A DNA stretch of 64,000 nt from Rhodobacter sp. (lineage in GTDB: Bacteria > Pseudomonadota > Alphaproteobacteria > Rhodobacterales > Rhodobacteraceae), in assembly GCA_020250175.1 (NCBI GenBank), contig JADCEN010000063.1, forward strand, positions 1 through 64,000. The letters run 5' to 3'. The notes below the pieces were generated by a model that did not search any database, had not been told where the DNA came from, and was given only the letters and a program-made list of their open reading frames with translations. Below are positions 22,487-32,323 of the stretch, one piece after another. The position numbers and the translations under genes are program-made. Numbering within the stretch: the stretch's first letter is position 1; every line of letters begins with the position of its first letter.

Positions 22487-23176
22487 TCACTCACTGCCGC
22501 CGCGCGGTGATCCGGGCGGCAGCAGCGCGTCAAGGACGGCATCCAGCCGTCGGCGCGGCAGGATGACCAGCAGCCGCGCGGCGTCAACCTGCAGCCGGAC
22601 GGTCGGGGCGCTGACCGCGTTCGAGGTGCCGATCAGCCCGTCGGGCGCAAGCGCGATGCCGTCGATCGGCCAGCGCAGCCCGTCGCTGGTGCCCCGGACC
22701 GCCCCCATCGGAAACAGCGACAGCCGGTCACCGACCGGCAGGCGCAGCGTGAGGTCGGGCGGGCACAGGAACACCGCATCCTCGGCCCCGAGCACGATGC
22801 AGACGCGACCGGGATGGCGCAGCAGCGTGTTGAACACCGCCAGACTGTGGTCGATGCGCGCGCCCGCGAACCCCAGCGCCAGCACGAAAGGGGCCGCGAT
22901 GGACCGCAGGGCCTTGTCGAAATCGGTCGTCTCCTGCTCGGTGATCCTGTGCTGGCGGTCGGGCGGAATGCGGCGGCGCGCCTCGGCCGACAGCGAATCG
23001 AAATCCCCGATCACCGCAACCGGCACATGGCCCGCCGCCAGCGCCCGGTCTGCGCCGCCGTCGGCGGCCACCAGAACCGGTGCCCGTCGCAGCGCCAGCC
23101 CCAGCAACCTGGCCTGCACCGGACCGCCGCCGACCAAGGTTACACCATCAGGTGAATCGACAATACTCAAGTTCAT
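22487..23176 (-). CDS. Thiamine diphosphokinase
   Basis: A 229-residue cytoplasmic enzyme that makes thiamine diphosphate from thiamine and ATP. Family motifs are VLVAADGGADRALAAG, VAVIGDFDSLSAEAR, ETTDFDKALR and LGFAGARIDHSLAVFNTLL. The C-terminal half ends LDAVLDALLPPGSPRGGSE. It is divergent from the acidic hypothetical gene; the gap holds a TGTCCA/TGGACA inverted repeat. No TPP riboswitch was seen. Its 3' end has been copied downstream together with the prepilin gene, in a 14-codon tail at 21515 and a 153-base piece at 20047. Confidence 0.93.
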   Translation of the reverse strand: MNLSIVDSPDGVTLVGGGPVQARLLGLALRRAPVLVAADGGADRALAAGHVPVAVIGDFDSLSAEARRRIPPDRQHRITEQETTDFDKALRSIAAPFVLALGFAGARIDHSLAVFNTLLRHPGRVCIVLGAEDAVFLCPPDLTLRLPVGDRLSLFPMGAVRGTSDGLRWPIDGIALAPDGLIGTSNAVSAPTVRLQVDAARLLVILPRRRLDAVLDALLPPGSPRGGSE

Positions 23177-23248
23177 GCAGATACTGTCCCCGGTTCAGGC
23201 AGGTCCTTGCGCTCACGGCGGGGATTTGTCCTTCGTTCTACCCCCTTT

Positions 23249-23266
23249 TGTCCATTGAATTGGACA
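23249..23266. promoter_or_regulatory. Inverted repeat TGTCCA-N6-TGGACA, candidate operator
   Basis: A perfect 6-bp inverted repeat with an A+T-rich centre (TTGAAT) between the divergent thiamine diphosphokinase gene and the acidic hypothetical gene. Its place and shape fit a dimeric repressor site; no regulator gene is nearby. Confidence 0.35.
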
Positions 23267-23317
23267 GGCAAGGGCAAACAGGTGCATAAAGTGCTTGAAG
23301 AAGAAGGCGGGCGTCCG

Positions 23318-25354
23318 ATGACCGGTGCGAACAGGATCCTGACGGTAAGCTATGGCACGTTCTCGTGCACGTTGGAGGGCTTTGATGATCCGTTAAGCAC
23401 CTTGCAGGCGATTGCCGAGTATTTTCGAAGCGTTGCGGCGGAAGACCGGTACTTCGGCGCCGCGCCGCCGACGCCCGATGCGGCAATGTTGCACCGCATT
23501 GCCGAGCGGGCCGTCAACCGGCATGCCGAAGCGCCGATCGAAGACAGATCGATGATCCTGCGGGCGGACGGGGCGATGCAGACGGCGCTGTCCCCCGTGG
23601 CTCCCGCGCCTCTGGCCGTGTCGCAACCTGCACCCCTGCCTGCGGCAACGGGCCTTCTGGCGGAAGAAAGCGTGGCCGCCAAGCTTCAGCGCATCCGGGC
23701 CGCCGTGGCGCGCGGTGAGGAACCGGCTGTCGAGGCATTGGCCGGTAACGGGCAAGACGCTGCGCCGGTTTTCGTGGCCCCCCCGGCCTTTTTCGCCGGG
23801 ACCGAAGACCCTGAAGGAACAGACGAAGACGTCAGCGCACAGATCATGGCCCCGCATGACCACGGCCCGGCCCCTGCGCAGCATGATGCAGCAGACCCCG
23901 ATGGCCTTGCGGTGCCACCGCATCTGCCCGTCACCCTGGGCGGTGCCGACCGGGGCGATGACGAACCTGTGGCCCTTGCCCGCGAAAGGGCTGCCGGTGA
24001 TGTGCCGGAACCGGCCGAACCTGTGCCCGGTGCCGCTTTCTTTGAACACCTGCCGGGCGGTCAGGCCGATATGCCGGTGCTGTCGTTCACGCCTTTGCCG
24101 GACATCGCGGATACGCTGCCCGAATCCCTGCCGGAGGTGACGGTCGAAGACCTTCCCGAAGCCGCCGGGGCCGAAGAGGAGGCTCTGCCAACATCGCTTG
24201 ACCGGGCCTTGGCCGATGCGGACGCTGCCTTTGCCTGGGATGCCGCAGCGCCGTCTGGCCCCGCGCTGACACCCGCTGTGGCAGACAGCACGCCAGACGC
24301 CGGAAACAGCCCGGCGCCATCGGCGCTGCGGGACGCAGCAGGCGTTCCCGGCGACTGGAAGGATGTGCTATCGTCATTTGAAGACCGGTCCGAATGGACC
24401 GAACCCGCCTCTGCCTGGCCCCCGGCCCCCGATCTGCCTGAACCCCTGGGCGCGGGCGCAGAGCCGTCTGCGGTGCCCGACAGCCCGAGCGGGGAAAGAC
24501 CGCAGGTACTTCTGCTGCGCGCGATGGAACCCCCTGCCGATCCTGCAATCGCGGAACCGGACACGCGTCCGGCCGCGTCCTCCGCTTTCGGCAGCCGGGC
24601 CGAAGCCGGCCAGATGGCCCAAGGCCGGACCAGTCTGGAGGACAGTGCCAGGGATGCGCAAGACCTCACGCGCCTGCTGGACCAGGCCAATACCGAAATG
24701 GACGAGCCCGAGAACCGCCGCCGTCTGTTGACGATGGCCCATCTCAAGGCCGCCGTCGCGGCCACCGAGGCCGACCTGCATTCAGCCGGGCGTGAAGGCC
24801 AGGCTGGCGATTCAAGGCGTCTGGACCGTTATCATGCCGATCTGGCCCGTGCCGTGCAGCAGCACCGCCCGGACGGCCCCCTTCCCACAGCTCGGCCCGC
24901 GCCGCTTGTGCTTGTGTCCGGTCAGCGGATCGACGCCCCCCTGCCGGGTGGTGCCGTCATCAGCGGGCTGCAACCGCGCACCGGCATGACGGATCTGGCC
25001 GTCGCGCAAACACCCGATGACAGCAAAGACCCCGCCGGGGCCGAAGATACCTTCGCGCCGGCCTTGAATTTTTCCGAATTCGCAGGGCAGGTCGGCGCTG
25101 GCGAAATGCCTGAACTTCTCGAGGCGGCTGCGGCCTATACCGCCTGCATCGAAAAGCAGCCGCATTTCTCACGCCCGCATCTGATGCGCCATGTCGCCAT
25201 CGCCGCCGGGACCGGCGAGGCGAACCGCGAAGACAGCATGCGCAGCTTCGGGCTGCTGCTGCGCCAGGGCAAGATCGAAAAGGTCGATGGCGGCCTGTTC
25301 GCGATCACAGACAACTGCTCCTACCTTGCCCAGGCCCGCCGTATGACCCGCTGA
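23318..25354 (+). CDS. Large acidic Ala/Pro-rich protein of unknown function
   Basis: A 678-residue protein of the type annotated as hypothetical in many Rhodobacteraceae. The N-terminus is conserved-looking (ILTVSYGTFSCTLEGFDDP, then AIAEYFRSVAAEDRYFG). Residues from about 90 to 480 are a low-complexity, acidic, Ala/Pro/Glu-rich linker. A helical stretch around 450-510 follows (DLTRLLDQANTEMDEPENRRRLLTMAHLKAAVAATEADL). The C-terminus (FSEFAGQVGAGEMPELLEAAAAYT, then FGLLLRQGKIEKVDGGLFAI) looks folded, like a small winged-helix. No signal or membrane segment. The ATG at 23318 is my choice; a GTG 12 codons upstream is possible. Function not known. Confidence 0.8.
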   Translation: MTGANRILTVSYGTFSCTLEGFDDPLSTLQAIAEYFRSVAAEDRYFGAAPPTPDAAMLHRIAERAVNRHAEAPIEDRSMILRADGAMQTALSPVAPAPLAVSQPAPLPAATGLLAEESVAAKLQRIRAAVARGEEPAVEALAGNGQDAAPVFVAPPAFFAGTEDPEGTDEDVSAQIMAPHDHGPAPAQHDAADPDGLAVPPHLPVTLGGADRGDDEPVALARERAAGDVPEPAEPVPGAAFFEHLPGGQADMPVLSFTPLPDIADTLPESLPEVTVEDLPEAAGAEEEALPTSLDRALADADAAFAWDAAAPSGPALTPAVADSTPDAGNSPAPSALRDAAGVPGDWKDVLSSFEDRSEWTEPASAWPPAPDLPEPLGAGAEPSAVPDSPSGERPQVLLLRAMEPPADPAIAEPDTRPAASSAFGSRAEAGQMAQGRTSLEDSARDAQDLTRLLDQANTEMDEPENRRRLLTMAHLKAAVAATEADLHSAGREGQAGDSRRLDRYHADLARAVQQHRPDGPLPTARPAPLVLVSGQRIDAPLPGGAVISGLQPRTGMTDLAVAQTPDDSKDPAGAEDTFAPALNFSEFAGQVGAGEMPELLEAAAAYTACIEKQPHFSRPHLMRHVAIAAGTGEANREDSMRSFGLLLRQGKIEKVDGGLFAITDNCSYLAQARRMTR

Positions 25355-25395
25355 GCAGCCGGCGGCACGCCGCGGCTGATGCGGCTGCCCCCGGC

Positions 25396-25617
25396 TTAAG
25401 GTGCGTCGTCCGGGTTGGTCTGGCCGACGCCCCGGAAGACCGCGCGGAACGGCAGTATCCACAGGAACCCGAGCACCACGTAAACCACGATTTCCAGCCA
25501 GAACGGCGGGCGGTCGAACAGGTTCACGATCGTGACCGCCGCCACGACGTACAGCGGCATCCCGACCAGCAGGATCAGCAGCGACAGGCGGCGGCGGGCG
25601 CGGTAGCTCAGGGGCAT
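25396..25617 (-). CDS. DUF2842 small membrane protein
   Basis: A 73-residue protein with two hydrophobic segments (about 11-31, LLILLVGMPLYVVAAVTIVNL, and 40-60, LEIVVYVVLGFLWILPF), matching the alphaproteobacterial DUF2842 family of unknown function. A conserved PPFWLE lies between the segments. It starts seven bases after the purA stop and is probably co-transcribed with it. Confidence 0.85.
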   Translation of the reverse strand: MPLSYRARRRLSLLILLVGMPLYVVAAVTIVNLFDRPPFWLEIVVYVVLGFLWILPFRAVFRGVGQTNPDDAP

Positions 25618-25624
25618 GATTTCC

Positions 25625-26917
25625 TCAATCGGCGAAGGGATCGGTCACAAGGATTGTGTCGTCCCGCTCTGGCGAGGTGGAAACGAGCGCCACCGGGCAT
25701 TGGATCAATTCTTCGATCCGCCGCACATATTTGATCGCCGCCCCCGGCAGGTCGGCCCAGGACCGGGCACCGGCGGTGCTTTCGCGCCAGCCGTCCATCT
25801 CTTCATAGATCGGCGTGACGCGGGCCTGCAGGCTGGCGGCGGTGGGCAGGTAATCCAGGCGTTCGCCATCCAGGTCATAGCCGGTGCAGATGCGCAGCGT
25901 CGAAAATCCGTCCAGCACATCCAGCTTGGTCAGGGCGATGCCCGACACGCCGCTGGTGGCGCAGGTCTGGCGCACCAGAACGGCGTCGAACCACCCGCAG
26001 CGCCGCTTGCGCCCGGTGACCGTGCCAAATTCATGCCCGCGCTGGCCCAGCCGTTCGCCATCGGCATCGCAGAGCTCGGTCGGGAACGGTCCCTCGCCCA
26101 CGCGGGTGGTATAGGCCTTGACGATGCCCAGCACGAAATCGATCGAGTTCGGGCCAAGACCGGTTCCGGTCGCCGCCATGCCCGCCAGCGTGTTGGACGA
26201 GGTGACAAAGGGATAGGTGCCGAAATCCACATCCAGCAGCGCCCCCTGCGCACCTTCGAACAGGATGCGCTTTCCCGCCCTTCGCGCGTCGTTCAGCACC
26301 TTCCAGACCGGTTTGGCAAAGGGCAGGATTTTCGGCGCAACCCCGGCCAGGGCCGCCTTCAGCGCGGCACGGTCCACGGGTGCCAGACCCAGGCCGCGCC
26401 GCAGCGCATCGTGGTGGCCCAAAAGGCGGTCAAGCCGCAGATCAAGGGTTGCCTCATCTGCCAGGTCAGCCACGCGCACGGTGCGCCGCCCGACCTTGTC
26501 CTCATAGGCCGGGCCGATGCCGCGCCCGGTTGTGCCGATCTTTGCCACCCCCCCTTGCGCCTCGCGCGCGCGGTCCAGCTCGCCATGCAGAGGCAGGATC
26601 AGCGGCGTGTTTTCGGCGATCATCAGGGTGTCGGGCGATACGGCAACGCCCTGCCCGGACAGCTTTTCAATCTCGGCCAGCAGCGCCCAGGGGTCCAGCA
26701 CCACGCCATTGCCGATGACGCTCAGCTTGCCGCCGCGCACAATGCCGCTTGGCAGCAGCGACAGCTTGTAGATCACCCCGTCAATCACCAGCGTATGGCC
26801 CGCGTTGTGCCCCCCCTGGAACCGGGCGATCACATCGGCACGCTCGGACAGCCAATCGACGATCTTGCCCTTCCCCTCGTCGCCCCACTGGGCCCCCACG
26901 ACGACGACATTGGCCAT
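25625..26917 (-). CDS. purA: Adenylosuccinate synthetase
   Basis: A 430-residue GTP-dependent enzyme that joins IMP and aspartate to give adenylosuccinate, the first committed step to AMP. The N-terminal GTP loop is [19 protein letters not shown] and the IMP-binding block is [11 protein letters not shown]. Further family pieces are [36 protein letters not shown] and the ending [23 protein letters not shown]. Length is normal. It is divergent from secG. Confidence 0.97.
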   Translation of the reverse strand: MANVVVVGAQWGDEGKGKIVDWLSERADVIARFQGGHNAGHTLVIDGVIYKLSLLPSGIVRGGKLSVIGNGVVLDPWALLAEIEKLSGQGVAVSPDTLMIAENTPLILPLHGELDRAREAQGGVAKIGTTGRGIGPAYEDKVGRRTVRVADLADEATLDLRLDRLLGHHDALRRGLGLAPVDRAALKAALAGVAPKILPFAKPVWKVLNDARRAGKRILFEGAQGALLDVDFGTYPFVTSSNTLAGMAATGTGLGPNSIDFVLGIVKAYTTRVGEGPFPTELCDADGERLGQRGHEFGTVTGRKRRCGWFDAVLVRQTCATSGVSGIALTKLDVLDGFSTLRICTGYDLDGERLDYLPTAASLQARVTPIYEEMDGWRESTAGARSWADLPGAAIKYVRRIEELIQCPVALVSTSPERDDTILVTDPFAD

Positions 26918-27083
26918 TGGCAGTCTCTCCGCTTGTCGAAAACCGTTGCAGCTATAGCGGTCTGCCCGATCCGGCGAAACAGCTAATTGCCCGACTTGCC
27001 CGTCCCGTCAGGCGCGGGGAAGGGGTTGCGGGCAGGGCGGCTTGGCCCTAGATAGGCGCGTCAGCACCCGGGAAGCCCGCTTC

Positions 27084-27461
27084 ATGGAAAACGTCGTTCT
27101 TGTCATCCACCTGATCCTGGCGCTTTGCCTTGTCGGAGTCGTGCTTTTGCAGCGGTCGGAAGGCGGCGGGCTTGGCATGGGCGGCGGCGGGGGGGGCGTG
27201 ATGTCGGGCCGGTCGGCGGCAACGGCACTGGCGAAACTGACCTGGATTTTCGCAATCGCCTTCATCTGCACCTCGATCGGCCTGACCATGATCGCAGCGC
27301 GCGACGCGGCAGGAACCTCGGTGATCGACCAGATCGGCGGCACGGCCCCGGCCCCGGCACCGGTGGTGCCCCTGGCTCCGGAGGGAGAGCTTCTGCCCCC
27401 GGCCACGGCAGATTCGCCGGCAACGCCGCCCCGTGCCGATGCTCCGGCAGCCTCTGACTGA
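27084..27461 (+). CDS. secG: Preprotein translocase subunit SecG
   Basis: A 125-residue inner-membrane subunit of SecYEG. It has two membrane helices (about 4-23 and 54-74) with the family's Gly-rich cytoplasmic loop between them (LLQRSEGGGLGMGGGG and VMSGRSA). The C-terminus is a Pro/Ala-rich tail of about 45 residues, common in alphaproteobacteria. The start at 27084 (MENVVLVIHLILAL) fits the family; the frame stays open upstream. It lies 150 bases before pyrG, a common alphaproteobacterial pair. Confidence 0.93.
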   Translation: MENVVLVIHLILALCLVGVVLLQRSEGGGLGMGGGGGGVMSGRSAATALAKLTWIFAIAFICTSIGLTMIAARDAAGTSVIDQIGGTAPAPAPVVPLAPEGELLPPATADSPATPPRADAPAASD

Positions 27462-27613
27462 TCCCCACCATCCTTAGAGGTCCCGATTAGGCTGAAAACA
27501 GCATCTAGAGGTGCGGTTGCGGTCTGTGGGGATATAGGCTAACACTCAACTCCCGTGATCCTGCGATTCCCGCCGCGCGAATCGCCCCCTTTGAACAAGG
27601 CACGGAAGCGTCC

Positions 27614-29257
27614 ATGGCACGTTATGTTTTCATTACCGGCGGCGTCGTTTCTTCGCTTGGAAAAGGGCTGGCCTCGGCGGCGCTGGGGGCGCTTTTGCAG
27701 GCGCGCGGCTTTTCTGTCCGCCTGCGCAAGCTGGACCCCTACCTGAACGTCGACCCCGGAACCATGTCGCCCTTCGAGCATGGCGAGGTCTTCGTCACCG
27801 ATGACGGGGCCGAGACCGATCTTGATCTTGGCCATTACGAACGCTTCACCGGCGTCTCGGCGCGCAGGACCGACAGCGTGTCATCGGGGCGCATCTATTC
27901 CAACGTTCTGGAAAAGGAACGGCGCGGCGATTACCTCGGCAAGACGATACAGGTCATTCCGCATGTCACCAACGAGATCAAGGATTTCCTGCGCATCGGC
28001 GATGACGAGGTCGATTTCATGCTGTGCGAGATCGGCGGCACCGTGGGCGACATCGAAGGCCTTCCGTTCTTCGAGGCAATCCGGCAGTTCGCCCAGGACC
28101 GCCCGCGCGGCCAATGCATTTTCATGCACCTGACGCTGCTGCCCTATGTCACAGCCTCGGGCGAGTTGAAGACCAAACCCACACAGCATTCAGTCAAGGA
28201 ACTGCGGTCGATCGGCATTGCCCCCGATGTGCTGCTGTTGCGGTCTGAACACCCCATTCCTGACCGCGAGCGCGAAAAGATCGCCCTGTTCTGCAACGTG
28301 CGCAAAGAGGCCGTGATAGCTGCCCCCGACCTGAAGACAATCTATGACGCCCCCCTTGCCTATCACCGCGAAGGGCTGGATCAGGCGGTGCTCGACGCCT
28401 TTGGCATCTCGCCCGCGCCGCGCCCCAACCTCGCGCGCTGGGAAGATGTGATGGACCGGCTGACCCATGCCGAAGGCGAGGTGCGCGTCGGCATCGTCGG
28501 CAAATACACGCAATTGGAAGACGCCTACAAATCCATCGTCGAGGCGCTGACCCACGGCGGCATGGCCAACCGCACCCGTGTGAAAGCCGAATGGATCGAC
28601 GCCGAGATTTTCGAGCGCGAGGACCCTGCGCCGTATCTGGAAGACCTGCATGCCATCATCGTGCCCGGCGGTTTCGGCGAACGCGGGACCGAGGGCATGA
28701 TCAAGGCCGCACATTTCGCCCGCGAAAAGCGCATTCCCTATCTGGGCATCTGTCTTGGCATGCAAATGGCGGTGATCGAAAGCGCCCGCACCCTGGCCCA
28801 TGTGGACAATGCCGGGTCCGAGGAATTCGACATGGAGACCGGCGCGAAGCGGTTCACGCCGGTTGTCTACCACCTGAAGGAATGGGTGCAGGGCAACCAT
28901 GTGGTCGAACGAAAAGTAGGCGATGCCAAGGGCGGCACCATGCGCCTGGGGGCCTATACCGCGAACCTGCTGCCGGGATCGCGCGTGGCGCAGATTTACG
29001 GCACGTCCGTAATCGAGGAACGCCACCGCCACCGCTACGAGGTGGACATCACCTATCGGGACAAGCTGGAAGCCTGCGGGCTGACCTTTTCGGGCATGAG
29101 CCCTGATGGCCGCCTGCCCGAAATTGTCGAGATCAGGGACCATCCCTGGTTCATCGGGGTTCAATATCACCCGGAGCTGAAATCCAAGCCCTTCGCACCG
29201 CATCCGCTGTTTGCCGATTTCGTGCGTGCGGCGGTCGAGGTCAGCCGGCTGGTCTGA
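27614..29257 (+). CDS. pyrG: CTP synthase
   Basis: A 547-residue enzyme that aminates UTP to CTP with ammonia from glutamine. The N-terminal synthetase domain starts [19 protein letters not shown] and shows [19 protein letters not shown]. The C-terminal class I amidotransferase domain (from about 290) has the nucleophile in [12 protein letters not shown] and the His-Glu pair in [11 protein letters not shown]. Length is normal. The gap from secG is 150 bases and may carry its own promoter. Confidence 0.98.
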   Translation: MARYVFITGGVVSSLGKGLASAALGALLQARGFSVRLRKLDPYLNVDPGTMSPFEHGEVFVTDDGAETDLDLGHYERFTGVSARRTDSVSSGRIYSNVLEKERRGDYLGKTIQVIPHVTNEIKDFLRIGDDEVDFMLCEIGGTVGDIEGLPFFEAIRQFAQDRPRGQCIFMHLTLLPYVTASGELKTKPTQHSVKELRSIGIAPDVLLLRSEHPIPDREREKIALFCNVRKEAVIAAPDLKTIYDAPLAYHREGLDQAVLDAFGISPAPRPNLARWEDVMDRLTHAEGEVRVGIVGKYTQLEDAYKSIVEALTHGGMANRTRVKAEWIDAEIFEREDPAPYLEDLHAIIVPGGFGERGTEGMIKAAHFAREKRIPYLGICLGMQMAVIESARTLAHVDNAGSEEFDMETGAKRFTPVVYHLKEWVQGNHVVERKVGDAKGGTMRLGAYTANLLPGSRVAQIYGTSVIEERHRHRYEVDITYRDKLEACGLTFSGMSPDGRLPEIVEIRDHPWFIGVQYHPELKSKPFAPHPLFADFVRAAVEVSRLV

Positions 29258-29350
29258 CCGGACCGGCCGACGGTCCGCCGGCCAGTACTGGCGCACCGGA
29301 AAACCGGGGGACGCAGGACGGTGCCGCCCGGCGGACCGGCGGCTGCGCCC

Positions 29351-29986
29351 TTACCGACCCGGCTGTTCCGCAGTGATCGATGCGGCGGCCCGCAGATGGC
29401 CAAGGCTGCCATCCATGATTTCGGCGCATTCCTCGACCAGGAACGCGAAATATTCGGTCTCGATCTGCTGGCCGTCCAGCATCAGCGAAACGACAAACTT
29501 GAGTTTGGCTGACACATCTTCCAGGCACTGCGGCAGGCTGTGCAGGATCTGGCTTTCCAGCCGACGCATTTCGGACTTCAGCCGGGTGATCTCGGCCTCG
29601 AGCAGTTCGATTTCGGACCCCTCCGGCCGGTCCAGATTTTCGATGAAGCGCCGTGTCGTCAGGGGCAGGGCATTGCGGATGCATTTCTGCGCAAGCTCGA
29701 CCGCGCCGCGGAATTCCCCGAAGGAACGCCCCGTCATCCTGCCGCTGTCCGGCTCATGTGGCCGTGCGCCGACCTGCACGTCAGCCATGCGCCGCAGGGT
29801 CATCCCGGCAAAGACAGCCCGGCCGAGCCTTTCCTGCCGCGTCATGGCGTCATCGCATTGTCTTTCCAGCGCCTCAAGGGCGCGGATCTGGTCCGAGATC
29901 GACTGCTTCGCACCGGTGCCACGCACTATTCCGGCAATCTGACGGCTGGACTGGGGTTCGTGACGGAACAGGGGGGCAGCATTCAT
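29351..29986 (-). CDS. Protein of unknown function with a coiled coil
   Basis: A 211-residue soluble protein I do not recognise. Residues of about 125-150 (SEIELLEAEITRLKSEMRRLESQ) form a clear heptad-like coiled coil, followed by a helical C-terminus with DVSAKLKFVVSLMLDGQQIETEYFAF. The N-terminal part is polar and includes an Arg/Gln-rich helix (DQIRALEALERQCDDAM). No signal peptide or membrane segment. Convergent with pyrG, with 93 bases between the stops. Codon use fits the neighbours, so it looks like a real gene. Confidence 0.72.
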   Translation of the reverse strand: MNAAPLFRHEPQSSRQIAGIVRGTGAKQSISDQIRALEALERQCDDAMTRQERLGRAVFAGMTLRRMADVQVGARPHEPDSGRMTGRSFGEFRGAVELAQKCIRNALPLTTRRFIENLDRPEGSEIELLEAEITRLKSEMRRLESQILHSLPQCLEDVSAKLKFVVSLMLDGQQIETEYFAFLVEECAEIMDGSLGHLRAAASITAEQPGR

Positions 29987-30204
29987 GTCTCGTGACCTTG
30001 TCGCTCGTATCGCATGTCTGGCGTCATCCGGCGCAGGATGACGTCACACACCCTATGCAATCGATATGGGGCAAGAATTGGGTCCAATCTTGGCAATCGC
30101 GCCCAATATGTGAAGAAAACCGTAATCCCGCCCGCGCGCGGCCCGGACGGGCACCCCCCGGCCCGCCTATTGAAATCCGGCCGATGCGGCGCTAGGCGAA
30201 GGCT

Positions 30205-30987
30205 ATGCTTGGATATCAGCATATCTACCACGCGGGCAACGCCGCCGATGTTCACAAGCATGTGCTGCTGTGCGCCATGCTTGATTACCTGGTCCGCAAG
30301 GACAAACCGCTGAGCTATATCGAAACCCATGCCGGGCGCGGGCTCTATGATCTTCGCGCCGAAGAGGCGCTGAAAACCGGCGAGGCCGATCAAGGCATCC
30401 TGCGGCTGGCCGGTCGCTTGCCGGGGGATCATCCCTACATGCGGCGTCTGTCCGAAACGCGGGCGCGTTTCGGGCCGAACGCCTATCCCGGCTCGCCCCT
30501 GCTGGCGGCGCTGACCCTGCGCGACCGGGACAGGATGCATCTGGCAGAATTGCACCCGCGCGAGAATGCCGCCCTTCATGCGGCCCTTGGCCCCTGGGGT
30601 GCCCATATCCATGCCGGGGATGGCTTTGCGATGGCCCGGGCAATCTGCCCGCCCACGCCCAGGCGCGGGATCATGCTGGTCGATCCGTCTTATGAGATGA
30701 AGGACGATTACGACCTGATCCCGGATGTTCTTGCGGCGATCAACAGAAAGTGGAATGTCGGCATCCTTGCCCTGTGGTATCCGATTCTTGCTTGCGCCGC
30801 GCATCGCCCCATGGTGCGGCGGCTGGAGCAGGCGTTTCCTGACGCCTTGCGCCACGAGGTGTCGTTCGATGCGGCCGGCCCGACGCATCGTCTGCGCGGC
30901 TCTGGCATGTTCATCGTGAACCCGCCCTATGGACTGGACGGGCAAGCAGCCCATCTGTCGTCCCTGTTCGCATCCCCGACATCCTGA
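30205..30987 (+). CDS. rlmJ: 23S rRNA (adenine-2030-N6)-methyltransferase
   Basis: A 260-residue SAM-dependent methyltransferase that modifies A2030 (E. coli numbering) of 23S rRNA. The family start MLGYQHIYHAGNAADVHKHVLL is intact, with YIETHAGRGLYDL as the SAM motif. The catalytic tetrapeptide region is LVDPSYEMKDDY (DPSY in place of the common DPPY), and the end has GSGMFIVNPPYGL. It stands first in a plus-strand run with the TerB-like and PhnD-like genes. Confidence 0.93.
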   Translation: MLGYQHIYHAGNAADVHKHVLLCAMLDYLVRKDKPLSYIETHAGRGLYDLRAEEALKTGEADQGILRLAGRLPGDHPYMRRLSETRARFGPNAYPGSPLLAALTLRDRDRMHLAELHPRENAALHAALGPWGAHIHAGDGFAMARAICPPTPRRGIMLVDPSYEMKDDYDLIPDVLAAINRKWNVGILALWYPILACAAHRPMVRRLEQAFPDALRHEVSFDAAGPTHRLRGSGMFIVNPPYGLDGQAAHLSSLFASPTS

Positions 30988-31028
30988 CGTTCCGCTGTCT
31001 TTCCGACCCCATCCAGACAAGAGCCATC

Positions 31029-31460
31029 ATGATCGATCATCTTCTTCGCCGGCTTCGCAGCCCTGTCGCCACGCCCGCCCCCGAGGCTTCGCTGGCCATG
31101 GCGGCCCTGCTTGTCCGCCTTGCGCGCACCGACGGCAGCTATGACGCGCAAGAGGTGGCCAGCATCGACCGCGCCCTTGTCGAGACCTTTGGCCTGTCCG
31201 CCAGTGCGGCGGGCACCCTGCGCCTGCAGGCCGAAGCGCTGGAGGCCCAAGCCCCCGACACCGTGCGCTTCACCCGGTCACTGAAAGACGCGGTGCCGCA
31301 TGATCACCGCATCGCCCTGGTCGAGGCGATGTGGCGCGTCGTCCTGTCGGACGGCATCCGGGATGATGACGAGGAAAGCATGATGCGCCTGGTGTCGAAC
31401 CTGCTGGGGATCAGCGATGTGGACAGCGCCCTTGCCCGCCAGCGGGCCGGTGCCCGATGA
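31029..31460 (+). CDS. TerB-family protein
   Basis: A 143-residue all-helical protein of the TerB/tellurite-resistance fold. Family features are ALLVRLARTDGSYDAQEVASIDRALVETFGL and its echo WRVVLSDGIRDDDEESMMRLVSNLLGI; both acidic loops resemble the metal-binding half-sites of TerB. Alphaproteobacterial copies occur alone, without a ter operon, and their function is unclear. Its stop overlaps the next start (ATGA), so it is coupled to the PhnD-like gene. Confidence 0.85.
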   Translation: MIDHLLRRLRSPVATPAPEASLAMAALLVRLARTDGSYDAQEVASIDRALVETFGLSASAAGTLRLQAEALEAQAPDTVRFTRSLKDAVPHDHRIALVEAMWRVVLSDGIRDDDEESMMRLVSNLLGISDVDSALARQRAGAR

Positions 31461-32242
31461 TCGCGTCGCTTCCCATGTATGACCGCCCCGAGACGGCGGC
31501 GGCAAATGACCGGCTTTGGGCCGGCATCCGCGACCGGCTGCACGCCGAAGGCCTGCCCGCCCCCGAGGCGCTGATCCATGGCGCACCCGATCTTTGGGCG
31601 CACTGGACCTCGGGCGATCTGGTGCTGTCCCAGACCTGCGGTTATCCCTACAGGGCAGTGCTGCACGGCCGGGTCGCACTTGTCGGAACGCCCGATTACG
31701 CGGTCGAAGGATGTGCGCCAGGGTATTACCGCAGCGTCTTCGTGGCCCGCGCCGATGATCCGCGCGACCGGATCGAACTGTTCGACGGCGCGCATATGGC
31801 TTATAACGAGGCGATGTCGCAGTCGGGCTGGGCCGCGCCGCAAACCCATGCGGCGCAGATCGGCATCCGCCTGTTGCCCGGCATCCGGACCGAAGCCCAT
31901 GATCAGTCTGCAAAAGCCGTTGCCGCAGGGCGCGCCGATCTTGCGTCACTGGATGCAGTGACCTGGCGGCTTCTGCAGCGGTTCGACGCCGTCACCTGCA
32001 CGCTTCGCGTTGTGGGGCTGACCGAACCGACGCCCGGCCTGCCGCTGATCACTGCACCGGGGCATGATGCGGATATCCTGTTTGATGTCGTGGCCGAAGC
32101 CATTGCCGACATGCCCGGCACCGACCGCGATCTGACCGGTCTGCGGCGGATCGTCCGCATTCCCGCCGCCGCCTATCTTGCGGTGCGCACACCGCCGCCC
32201 CCGGACCGGATCGTTCAGGAAACCTGCAGTTCTGTCCCGTGA
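31457..32242 (+). CDS. PhnD-like binding-protein fold, no signal peptide
   Basis: A 261-residue protein of the phosphate/phosphonate-binding PhnD-like group (PF12974). Pieces are TSGDLVLSQTCGYPYRA, VGTPDYAVEGCAPGYYRSVFVAR, GAHMAYNEAMSQSGWAA and AVAAGRADLASLDAVTW. Unlike transport partners it has no signal peptide, beginning MIASLPMYDRPETAAANDRLW, and it is the wrong distance from any phn transporter, so it is probably cytoplasmic. It is coupled to the TerB-like gene by a four-base overlap. Its ligand is unknown. Confidence 0.83.
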   Translation: MIASLPMYDRPETAAANDRLWAGIRDRLHAEGLPAPEALIHGAPDLWAHWTSGDLVLSQTCGYPYRAVLHGRVALVGTPDYAVEGCAPGYYRSVFVARADDPRDRIELFDGAHMAYNEAMSQSGWAAPQTHAAQIGIRLLPGIRTEAHDQSAKAVAAGRADLASLDAVTWRLLQRFDAVTCTLRVVGLTEPTPGLPLITAPGHDADILFDVVAEAIADMPGTDRDLTGLRRIVRIPAAAYLAVRTPPPPDRIVQETCSSVP

Positions 32243-32323
32243 CGGGGTGGCACCTGCAGAATGGGCGTTGCAATACGGCGCAAACTGCGTGTTCTTTGCC
32301 CCACCCCAAACGAACGAGCAGCC

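Noticed and set aside
27462-27613. tRNA or riboswitch between secG and pyrG
   Set aside because: No cloverleaf or known aptamer pattern could be drawn; it is probably only a promoter and leader.
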